This document shows, piece by piece, positions 37,354 through 46,441 of a stretch of DNA of 64,000 bases. The notes below the pieces were generated by a model. That model had not been told where the DNA came from, did no database searches, and was given only the letters and a program-made list of their open reading frames with translations. Position 1 is the first letter of the stretch. Every line of letters starts with the position of its first letter. The DNA comes from Lindgomyces ingoldianus (lineage: Eukaryota; Ascomycota; Dothideomycetes; Pleosporales; Lindgomycetaceae), in NCBI RefSeq assembly GCF_010093535.1, contig NW_022985165.1, positions 1,335,582-1,399,581 on the forward strand. Reading direction: 5' to 3'. The position numbers were made by a program, and so were the translations under genes.

Positions 37354-37395
37354 ATATCTGTCCCTAAGTAGCAAGACGCACCCTGTCGCGAGACA
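37354..37395 (+). repeat. Left 42-bp terminal inverted repeat
   Basis: Begins ATATCTGTCCCTAAGTAGCA and ends in CGCGAGACA, directly after TA. It matches the reverse complement of 40549-40590 at 38 of 42 positions. It sits at the edge of the RIP island, which fits its four transitions to A or T. Confidence 0.85.
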
Positions 37396-37971
37396 GTTTT
37401 GCAAATCAGACCTTTAGAATCATGCAGTTACGGGTGTAGAGGGCTGTAATAACGTAGCATAAATCTATTGCTATTATTCTATAGGATACTGGCCCCCGGT
37501 GAGGATATCTGTTGTGTTGCGTACGTTATTGATTATTTCTTTACCGCCGTTGATCGCCGGTTCAACAATCGACCTCTGTTCAATCGCAGACTAAGGCCTT
37601 GGTTGAGATTTCGGAGGCGTACAGGGTTAGTGTATACTATAGGGACAATGTTTCCACACTTAAAGTTATGTTAACCTTGATAAAAGTGGATGCCGTGAGT
37701 TTCGCCGGGCAGAGAGGAACACCGTTGAATGCCTCCAGATATGACGAGATGCTCTAGCTATATTGAGATGCTGACATTATACTGTATAGAATTGTAATAA
37801 ATTTAAGGCTATGCCTACTCGGACGATCCTCCAAAAATAACTGTGGCGCATGGCGTGGGCGTGGGTCCGGAATGTGTTCTTTGTGCTGCCGCGTTGCCCG
37901 TGCCGCCCGCGCCGTCTGGTCGTCCGGAGGTTGCGGCTCGCTCCCTTCGTGCCTCACCAACACGAAGTATT

Positions 37972-38136
37972 ATGGATAAAGCCAGCCAAGTACTAGCACA
38001 AGGGGTCCCTCCCGGCGTTCGTAAATCGTACCGCGCTCTCGCGGACTATGGCGACGTTCCTCACGGTACCCTACATCATCGCGCGCGCGGCCGACGCTGT
38101 CCTCCCAGTTTTAGGCCGGATCGAAAGAGAATGTAG
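37972..38136 (+). pseudogene. N-terminal fragment of a pogo-type transposase (CENP-B-like helix-turn-helix)
   Basis: The frame from ATG at 37972 gives 54 residues that include VRKSYRALADYGDVPHGTLH followed by HRARGRR. This is the usual helix-turn-helix and following arginine motif of fungal pogo/Fot-like transposases (pattern ALAxxxxVxxxTLxxRxxGRR). The frame then runs into CPPSFRPDRKRM and stops, where an intact protein would continue into its second DNA-binding region and DDE domain. It is truncated and cannot be active. Confidence 0.6.
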
Positions 38137-38320
38137 TTAGTGCGATGCCAAGCTGTGGCGGGAACATACTGTAACTAGCCTAATGCTCTCTAACTATTTG
38201 GGTAATGCAACTTCAACCCCGCACCGGCTCTTTAACCCCACGTCTGTGTCTCTCTGGAGCAATGTTCTCTAACTTGCGCAAGCTCGCCAACTGTTTCGTT
38301 GTCAACTAAAGGTATAGGCC

Positions 38321-38998
38321 ATGCACGTTATAATTAAAACCTCGCAACGCAACTTCGTTACCGACCCTGACGGATGGCTGGGCCAGAGCTTATACTTCAA
38401 CAATCTTTTCTCTGGAAAATGGGGCGACAAACAGGAGGATAGCTCATACTTCATTGAGACCGACGCCAACCTCTTCGAACACATCCTTCGGTATCTCCGC
38501 ACCGGTGTTTTGCCAGTTTTCTATGACAGGCTGGCAGGCCACGACTTTCCCCTGTACCAAGCTCTACTCGGGGAATCAAAATATTTCGCCATTGGCAGGC
38601 TAGAAAAGTGGTTATGCGAGCGAAAATACCTGGAGGCTGTCAAGATACAATACATCGCCAAGGAGACTCAGGAACGTGGCTCTTACCGAAAACACACTAC
38701 ATGCTGGCCTAATGGTCACACATCTATGCTGGAGGATCATTTTGTTGAGATTACGACAAGGAGCAATATGGAGACCACAATCCTTCCCGTGACAGTGCAG
38801 CGGAACATATTCTATTGCCCGGACGCAAAACATGGCAAGAGTAGCGAAGAATACTGTAAGAGCTGTGCTGGCCGGGCAAGGGACGAAGGAATCCCTGGTG
38901 TTGGTGGGTGGAGAACGGAGGATGAACTCATTTGGTGTATCGTGCAAAAAGAAGTCGTTTTCGACCACGATCTCTGCGTCAATGCATTTCGAGAATGA
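38321..38998 (+). CDS. BTB/POZ (T1-type) domain protein
   Basis: A single exon of 225 residues. Residues 1-100 match the BTB fold of KCTD/K-channel T1 type: NFVTDPDGWLGQSLYFNNLF, then SYFIETDANLFEHILRYLRT followed by LYQALLGESKYFAIGRLEKWL. The C-terminal half has several cysteines (YCPDAK, YCKSCAG) that might bind zinc, and it ends in a hydrophobic-acidic segment. T1-type BTB proteins form oligomers and often serve as adaptors for Cul3 ubiquitin ligases; a specific role cannot be given. The beta strand before NFVTD is shorter than usual, so an upstream exon may have been missed or lost. It lies inside the TIR-bounded segment and is free of stops, unlike its neighbours. Confidence 0.72.
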   Translation: MHVIIKTSQRNFVTDPDGWLGQSLYFNNLFSGKWGDKQEDSSYFIETDANLFEHILRYLRTGVLPVFYDRLAGHDFPLYQALLGESKYFAIGRLEKWLCERKYLEAVKIQYIAKETQERGSYRKHTTCWPNGHTSMLEDHFVEITTRSNMETTILPVTVQRNIFYCPDAKHGKSSEEYCKSCAGRARDEGIPGVGGWRTEDELIWCIVQKEVVFDHDLCVNAFRE

Positions 38999-39399
38999 TG
39001 ATTAGTTCGCACTTCGACTGGGTGGTACAATGTGTCGATAGTTATTATGCTCTCGATCTCGAAGGCTCTGTATACCCCAAAGTGTGACTGGCGCAGTATA
39101 TGGCTATGATGTGAGCCCACATTTCCTAAATCCCTACTCGTTGGTGTGCTCGACCAGATTGAATTTCTCCTTAGCTTTACTTTCGAATTATGAGCTTGTA
39201 TATCTGGAACTTCAACTTTCACCTAGCGCCTTCTGCTTCTGCAAGACATGTGTATGGTGGCGCTGGAGTTGCGGGGGATGAGAACGAGTGTGCAAGGGGA
39301 GGCGAAGGAGGCGTTCATGGCTACAGCAGCAACGTTACTCGAGGAGGAATGCTATGTACAGTATAACTTAGGGTCGGGTTACAGTCCAATTCGTATCGC

Positions 39400-39750
39400 T
39401 ACGTCATCAATCTCCTTTTCTACCTCTTTCCGAATTGCGTCGAAGTGTGCTGTGATTGCGGTCTGACAAGGTTCTGTTTGGACCAAGTCCGAATACAAAT
39501 CAACGAGCTAGTCCCATTTCATGTCCCGATACTGGCAAAAGTCTTGATAGTCTGCCAGGAAGTCATCATTCAACAACCCCCAATCAACCACTGCGGTTTC
39601 AATGCCCTCCAAAACCACCTTTCCAGCAGGCACTTTCCATAAATTCAAGATATTAGCTCCGATGAAAGATGCCCTGGCCCCAAAGCACTTCACAAGATAT
39701 CCTGCAAGTACTCCCGTCTCTCACGTTTGACAGCCGCGGCTCCCCTTGAA
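39400..39750 (-). pseudogene. Phosphotransferase (APH/choline-kinase-like) relic
   Basis: The minus-strand frame starting near 39693 reads ASFIGANILNLWKVPAGKVV, then LEGIETAVVDWGLLNDDF and YQDFCQYRDMKWD before a TAG. The order N-I-L, then a V-x-A/G-V-V-D-W-G motif, then a DF...RDMKW tail is that of the Mg-binding part of fungal APH-family kinases (HGDLxxxNILV ... GIIDWE). The expected HGD loop just before NIL is broken, and coding-like sequence continues past the stop (LVDLYSDLVQTE). It is a fragment only. Confidence 0.35.
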
Positions 39751-40548
39751 CTCCGCAAGGCCTTCGGACGGTACTCGACTCTTAACGTTAGCTAACCGTC
39801 GCTATGACTGGAACGGTGTAAGTTAGCAAGAGCGAGCGCCCGCGAGTTCACGGCAGTGCCAAGCAACAATGGACTGGTAGACAATGAATGGACCACATGG
39901 CTTTAAAATAGAACATGGGCTAACGCTTGTTCATCTACCGTATCTCACGTGATGCAATCAATAATCTCGAGACTTGAGTACCTCGGAAATGTTAAGATAG
40001 TAGGTTGGCTATGGCCTCCAAAGCTGAACTAACTTAAGTAACTTAGTCAGGTAATCATCCATCTTGCGTGATTATACATAAGAGAAGAAGGTGCAGCCGT
40101 AGGCTTGAACAGCCACAGACGGCTGCTGACGTAAAATACAGTACACGGAGAGAGACGTGCGGGGTCGGTGTCATACTAGCTGTAAATGGAAGCTGATCCG
40201 AAGTACCGACTGGGGTGGCAATAACGCATGAATATGCGCGCCACAATCGCCAAGGGCTAGCAACGACTTCCGATTGTTCCGATAACGTTCGGAAACCTAG
40301 AAAAAGTATCTTATAAGGTTAAGTGGCCAGCAGAGTCGATGGTGGTGTTATACGGCGTAGGTCCGGACTATCGCTCAAGAAGCAGGCTCTGTACGATCAG
40401 GTGCGAAGGCATCAACGCCGTGTATTTTTTGTATTCATTGGGACGAGAGCTTGCTCATGTAGGCTTAGAAAATTATTACTAGCAGACTTTAGAAGATTTC
40501 TATGCGCTTAGAAAATAAGAGCCGCTTAATCTTCAAGTACCTACACAT

Positions 40549-40590
40549 TGTCTCGCGACGGGGTGCGTCTCGCTACTTAGGGACGGACAT
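40549..40590 (-). repeat. Right 42-bp terminal inverted repeat
   Basis: The reverse complement of this stretch begins ATGTCCGTCCCTAAGTAGCG, matching the left repeat. TA follows directly at 40591-40592. The C and G at the positions where the left copy has T and A suggest this copy escaped RIP. Confidence 0.85.
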
Positions 40591-41112
40591 TAGAAGGAGG
40601 AATTTAGAGATGCAAGGCAAGTTCTAACGCGCTCATGTTTGTCGCAAATAATATCCTCCGATATCTCCAGAGCCATAACCCTGACCTGAGTATTAGATAC
40701 CGCTTGTTCTAATTCATCAATCTTGCACTTAAGTTAGTTGAATTAGCAGCGGAAAACTACAATATGTAAGCTTCGTAAAGCTCTAGGCGTTTAACAAAGC
40801 ACTTACAGATTGGGCCGGAGAGAATTGTATTCCCAGACTGGCTAGGCTGTGGCAATGGTATCTCACCATGCCCCTTCAGCTAATCTTCGGGAATTGTGCA
40901 ACGGATGCGGGGTTCCCTACATGGAAATGGTTGCCATTTATCTTCATTGGCGAAAACAGTCTTGATTACCCTACTAATTATTATAGCGTTTGCTATTAGA
41001 AACTGCGTCACCTGACTCGCAACCGTCCACTACCATAGGAAGCACTTCATCATAACATTAACAGACAAAACAAATAAGTATAATGCTGTTAAAAACCAAC
41101 AATATACTGTTC

Positions 41113-42087
41113 TTAACTTAACACAGCCAACGCAAATTTATCACAATTGCCGAGAAATTGATAGTCCATCTCGAAGTTGACCCTACGTTTTGGAGGCTCC
41201 CGGTTGACCCACACCGTTAAGCATTCCTTGTTGCCTGACTTTGCCTTTTTACAGAGCTTCTCCACAAAGTCCCTTAAATCACTAATCTCTAATCTTGTTC
41301 CTACAATAATGACTGCGTCAACAGGCTAATGTAGATCATTGTTAAAAGCTACTAATATCTCTAACTTGTTAGGATTGCATTCTCCATAAAGTAGTACGTT
41401 TGATTAAAGGCTACCCGTAGAGCGTTGTTGTTTGCCCTCCAACTCTCGCTGCTTCTGCTCTTTTTGGCACATAGGGCAGCGCTCTTTCACCAGTTGAGGG
41501 AATGATTCTGCCGTGACACGAAAAGTATGCTGAGGACGAATACTGCATCTAAGCGTGTCGACCCGACCGTGAAGCATGACCGTCCTCTGAGATAGAGAAG
41601 GGAGTCTATCGCTGCGGCAGTTGATGTTTTAGGTGTAATGTCGTCGCACGCGACCACACTGAGCCCATGCTTCCATGAGACGGTCAAGTAACGTAGGGCC
41701 AGAGGTCAAAGCGGATTTAAATATAGTCAACAGCTAGTTGTGCAACTGGGTAGCTTGTTCAGGGATGCAGTACGCAGATGAGTGGAATAGGTTTCAGCTT
41801 GACATTCTAGCCTTTGAAAGACTGCGAAAGTCGTTCACTATAGCTAAATTAGGATACCTCTCTAGTGGAAATAATTAGTGTTGAAACTTACCGCCTGCAT
41901 TAGTGGAAATTCCAGCTCCACTAATAATCACGATGTTTTTCTTCATGCTCAGATCCTTCTTCAGTTGCTCTATTTGTAATAAGTCCTCAATCAACGTATT
42001 TAAAATGTAACCAGGTCCATTTTTCCGGGCTTTCTGGACGCATAAACCTTTCCGTTGGCGGCACCTCGAATACAATTGCTTCGCCAT
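41113..42087 (-). pseudogene. Sirtuin (Sir2-family deacetylase) pseudogene inactivated by RIP-type stops
   Basis: From ATG at 42087 the minus strand encodes a basic leader and MKKNIVIISGAGISTNAGG, the sirtuin NAD-binding GAG-S motif. After an apparent intron (GTAAGTTTC donor at about 41890), the order NDFRSL, SSAYCIPEQATQLHN, GRVRRHYT-stop-NI (YTQNID in live enzymes), VMLHGRVDTLRC, ERCPMC, AVIIVGTRLEISDL and VNREPP follows the family to its C-terminus at 41113. At least five in-frame stops occur; those after YT and after HN are consistent with CAA or CAG changed to TAA or TAG. One of the four zinc cysteines is also lost. The enzyme would have removed acyl groups from histones or other proteins using NAD. 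Confidence 0.8.
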
Positions 42088-42626
42088 TTTGATGTTGGAG
42101 ATGGTGTTCTGCAAAGGGCTAAACAAGAGGAAGAAAAAAGCTGTAGGAGTGGAAAAGAATGCATGGTATGAGATGGGAGGAGCCCTGATTTATACCCTAA
42201 ACGCACATAACGGAGGGGGTTAGTAACTTGAGCATAGCCATGGGCTGCTTCATGCAAACTAACTGTTTCGCACATGCCACGTACTAGATCGGGTTCTAAC
42301 TAGACAGCTCAAGGCTGCAGCGTTTCAGCGGATCTATTTGACTTGATGCCTGCATAGTGAGGCAGGGAAGCTTCCATGATAGACTCAGTGCGGCTGCAGC
42401 ATTGAGTGAGATCTCAGGGGCTGTGGCTGGCTGGTATCACATGAACGGAAACACTCTAAATCCTAGTAGCTTCCGCTAAGATTGGGGAGTGAACCTGAAG
42501 TCCACTCTTTTACGTACCATGTAGGGCAGTAACAGTGGTGGTTTGAGCTTCGAGTTTGCTCAATCCTGCAGAGATAGGGCGGGTAGCATAACAGAACGTG
42601 GATACGGTGCCTTAATTGCCTCGACG

Positions 42627-42812
42627 ATGCGTAAAGCAGGAATGATTTACGTTGCTCTAATGTGTGCCTTGCTCCTGCTCGGACATAGCAAGCCACTAGG
42701 TAACCCCATCCCTGTGGATGCTAGCCATGCCGTTTCAAGTTGCATGAAGTGGGAAGACAGCGTTATACAGTCGTACTGGGAATTGCAGCCAATGTGGCCA
42801 CGATCATCATGA
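42627..42812 (+). CDS. Possible small secreted protein (doubtful)
   Basis: The ATG at 42627 opens 61 codons beginning MRKAGMIYVALMCALLLLGH, then SKPLGNPIPVDAS, which looks like a signal peptide and start of a secreted protein. The body after residue 40 is short and has no recognised motif. An alternative frame from 42740 continues the hydrophobic pattern, so an unseen intron is possible. I cannot decide whether it is a gene, a fragment or chance. Confidence 0.2.
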   Translation: MRKAGMIYVALMCALLLLGHSKPLGNPIPVDASHAVSSCMKWEDSVIQSYWELQPMWPRSS

Positions 42813-43366
42813 TGGCAAAGCCATGCATCGTACTGCCCCCTCATCCACGTCTTAGAAAACTTGATTTTGGTGTCAGCTGCCTCACCATATCAGTGGTGAC
42901 TCCTACTCTTATGCTGCTTAGGAAACGAGAAGCCTTAAAGTAAGGGGTGGCGATGTATTCGTTCTTTAACGCATACCTAACTGCGCCTCCACAAAAGATT
43001 ACGCCAACCAGGAGCGTGTGCCGTCCCACTCTTTCTTTAACGTAGGGAGAGATGAGTATGGGTATAGCCAGGCGAACAAGGCTTTCGTAGAGCACAGCCT
43101 ACCGGCCAAATCATGGGTTCTCGGGGGTGGAGGGGGTTGACCAGAAAATGGTAAGGAAGCATCCATTAGCCCCAATATCTGTCTCATATATAAATAAGAC
43201 ATTCCCCCCATCAACTCGTACAATCTCGCCATCATCCATATTCTGTTCCTGAATCCGCCGCATACTCCCGCCATGATCTATCCTTCACGCAAAAGCAAAC
43301 GTGCGACTACAAACTGTGCCTCGCAAACCATTTCCCAAACCTGCAAACCCTACGATACTAAAGTCA

Positions 43367-44176
43367 ATGGAGGAGTCGCGTCAGCTCGCCCAAAGACTGA
43401 AATGCTTACCGCTCGAATTGCGGCGGTTTATCTACGAGATGTACTGGGCGGTCAATCTCGGATGGTTACCTTGGATCCATAATCAAAGAGGAAACGAAAC
43501 TGTGAAGGAACCTGGCCGACTGCACCTTGTTGCCCCCACCTTTTTTGGAAATGAAATCGCTTGTGAGGCTCTGCAGACTGCCTATGAAACGACTGAATGT
43601 ACTTTTTTAAAGGAGAGCATACCCGTGGACGAACTTTGTACCTTCCTACGCTCTAAAATGCTTCCCCTTCGTTTGGTACTGAAAACCTTTCTACAAAGAG
43701 TTAAGATCCACCTATTGTTGAGGGATCTATAGGATGCCACTTATAATTTTACTAAAATTAGACACAGCCTTAAGGAGCTATTACAAATAGGTGACCTGTT
43801 GGCCTTCTTACTCGAAAAAACAACCCCTTTGTCTGTATCTCTCCTCCTAGATACCAAGATTATAGTTCCATGTCTTGTTTGTTTTCTTCAAAACGACTTT
43901 ATTTGCTCTATTCTGGGAAAACTTGTCTCGCGACCTACTATAGTTAACCTGGAATACCATCATTATAGCAGAGAAAATAAGGATCCTATAATTTTCTCTT
44001 GGAATGATGTCCGAGAGAAGTCAAAGAAAGAGACATGGCTGATGTTATTGAATAACTGCAATAAACTTCACGACTACGATAAATTTCTCAAATATGAGGG
44101 ACTGGGGGCAAAACCGCGAACCGATGACGTAATCACATTAGGGACTGACTATTGGGAATGGATGGTGCATTCTTAA
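43367..44176 (+). CDS. LPxEL-type (F-box-like/2EXR-like) fungal protein
   Basis: One frame runs from ATG 43367 to 44176 with a single TAG at 43730-43732. A 57-bp intron 43676-43732 (GTACTG donor, CTATAG acceptor) removes that stop in phase and gives 250 residues. Residues about 13-25 read LPLELRRFIYEMYW, the conserved opening of fungal LPxELRxxIY proteins, followed by LHLVAPTFFGNEIACEAL, equivalent to the usual segment where old and new gene products list a chain of L-x-x-C residues. The C-terminal half is helical and charged. Function of this group is unknown. If the intron is not real, this is a pseudogene with one nonsense codon. Confidence 0.5.
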
Positions 44177-44830
44177 ACAGATATTAGAAGAATTTAAGTG
44201 GTTGTTATTCTTTCGGGTGATCATGCGAACTTATACAGAATGGTACTTTTGCTTACTCAGGTCTGGATGAGTCAAAAGCGTAAGAGATATCTACTTGGCG
44301 TGAAAAGTAGACTGCATCTATGCACCTTCACATGTTTTTTGAAATGGAGAAGTTAACTAAAAGCCTCTAACGTAGGAAATCTATGCCTAACTACCTCTAA
44401 TTTAAACTTGAAATTCACCTATTGCAAGACGAGGGAAAAGGGGGTGGAACCGGGGGTAAGAAAGATCATTCTATCGATCTAATTCGGTGAGCATGGGGCC
44501 AGTGGGGATAAGAGCCAGATTCATAGGCAACGGGCCTTCCTAAGTAGGACTGAATATGGCTAGTTTGTTGTTTGCTGACAGCTTAGGCAATAAATAGCCT
44601 GACTTTCTCTTATCTGCCATAAAACCTTCTATTGGTGTCTGCCCGCTGAAGTGCTACTTTCCAAGGGTTCTGAATAGTTTCGGTCTAACCACACTGGCAA
44701 CATGATTTCGGTCTAAATGGAATGTTAGCCATTGCCTACACCATAAGAATATAGACCTACTTCTTCTTCGGGGTCGTACACAACTAATAGCCCATACAGT
44801 ATTGTAAGCTTAGTTCCGTCGAGAAGTATA

Positions 44831-45076
44831 ATGTCGGCTGGTGACCCAAGCGGCGGAAGTGACATTGGTGCGTTAGTACCTAGCCCCATCCAAAGTAGTA
44901 AGTACACTGGGCACATCGAGAGTGATAAAAACTTACCCATTTTCCAGAATGATAGTAAAGTTAAAAAGGACAAGAGCGCAGTTAAGAAAGTGGACCAGAA
45001 TTCAAATAAGAAAACTGACGGGAAAGCGAAGCAGACAAATAAAAGGGCCACGATTGCGACACTACAGAAGACATAA
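44831..45076 (+). CDS. Hypothetical lysine-rich 81-residue protein (doubtful)
   Basis: ATG 44831 opens 81 codons with a Gly/Ser-rich start (MSAGDPSGGSDIGALVPSP) and a Lys/Asp/Asn-rich end. There is no recognised motif, and the antisense strand of the same region holds a hydrophobic 128-codon frame at 44725-45111; at least one of the two must be chance. I list this one only because it starts with a true ATG and has a hydrophilic composition usual for small fungal proteins. Confidence 0.2.
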   Translation: MSAGDPSGGSDIGALVPSPIQSSKYTGHIESDKNLPIFQNDSKVKKDKSAVKKVDQNSNKKTDGKAKQTNKRATIATLQKT

Positions 45077-45111
45077 GATGAGACGAAGCAAGTACAAGCG
45101 TTACTGAACAT

Positions 45112-46441
45112 ATTGAAAAGGGATTATAGCAAGCGGTCGTGTTCTGGCGGAAGAGTTGTGGAAGAGCTTGGTAGGATTGGATGGCCTGAAGTTTGCTCGA
45201 GGAACGAAGCTCCTTTATATCTTTCTTTTCCACTAATACGAGACAAGGTGGCCCTCGATACCCTTGGCATTATATTGTGTCAGCCTTTGATGCACACTTC
45301 CTCCGTGCCTCCTGGTAGTCAGGTAGGTGTGACGTGGGACTTGTGATCGCCCCCTTATCCACGTTTCCGCAGCAGGAGGAGCTCATTCTCGAAACAGAGA
45401 CATGGCATAGACTTGCGCCACCGCCCCTCCCCTCTTTGCATAAGTTGCCCATCCTGGCGCTCCTGTGATAACGGAGTTTTCAACGGGTATACATACTAAT
45501 GACCCTGGCTCCACATCGTATGTCCTCCCGTATCGTCAGGTGCACACCGCCACCTCCTGGATAGAGATAGACAGGCAGTGCTGTACGATGTAGAATGCCG
45601 CATTATTCAGGCTGCGTACATGCTTTTCTCGCTCGGTGTTAAGGGGGGGTCTCACATCTCCTTGGTTAGCGTAGCTTGCTGTGAAGGTATGGAGGAGTAA
45701 AGGATGATACGTTATGAAGTAAGGCTGTCGAATGTTTTCAAAGTCTGCAGCTCAGTTCGAATGAATGCTATTTCCGGCATGGGGTCTATAATGCATGATA
45801 ACCCACCTCATCTACGCCTCTGATGCGGACGGGATTCCTGCTGGGACGCATGGGTTCCGAATCCTGGATATGCATTCACCTGTCAGGCGCCTCCTTCCTT
45901 TCCACTGCCGTGTAAGGCGGACACGAACCCCCTAGTCTGAATAGCAGGCTCCATGACTGCGTCTCGTCTTTCGGCAGCAGCAGTGCCACGGAAGTCAATG
46001 TCTAGCATCGTATGACTTTCCTTGCCATGCGCCGCTATCTCCGAGGGAGAGGTTGGCCAGACCCTGGCTTAGGACCATGGACGAGTTGTCGGCATCAGCA
46101 GCGACTCACTGCCACAAGCTAGTCGAATTATAGCATTAGTATTGCTTAGGCGTACGTGCAAAGGCTTGGAGATTCGGTCTAGAGGCATGAAATGGGTCTA
46201 GCTGATTTTCAAATTGAAACTGCTGATGGAGGAGTACCACCCTACCCCGACTCAACGACAGCATCACTGCCGCACTGTAATGCGGGGAGCATTTTCGGTG
46301 GCTTGGACGTATCGTACATATATAAAGGTCTTTGTATTCGCTCGAAATTGCTGCTCTACGAACATCTACTATCTGCTTCTACACTCCCTATCTGCCTCCT
46401 TTTTAGCTCTTCTTTACTCTATAGCTTCCTCACTCTACGGC
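45112..46441. other. Intergenic stretch, no gene seen
   Basis: About 1.3 kb of mixed composition with no credible frame. No repeat or transposon end was recognised. Confidence 0.35.

Larger units (their letters stand above)
37352..40592. mobile_element. TIR-bounded 3.2-kb segment (Tc1/mariner-pogo type) carrying a BTB gene
   Basis: Inverted repeats of 42 bp lie at 37354-37395 and 40549-40590, differing at four positions, each with A or T in the left copy, as RIP would cause. TA dinucleotides flank both outer ends (37352-37353 and 40591-40592), as expected for Tc1/mariner insertion. Inside, in order, are the N-terminal helix-turn-helix of a pogo-type transposase, an intact BTB gene and a minus-strand kinase-like relic. 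No DDE catalytic domain remains. Either one element captured host DNA, or two end fragments lie by chance around host genes; I favour the first because both TA borders are intact. Confidence 0.6.

Noticed and set aside
37468..37674. 68-codon frame near the left TIR
   Set aside because: Opens with TTG, has no motif and lies in element end sequence.
44725..45111. 128-codon hydrophobic minus-strand frame
   Set aside because: Its hydrophobicity mirrors the Lys/Asn-rich opposite strand; no true start or helix-loop pattern.
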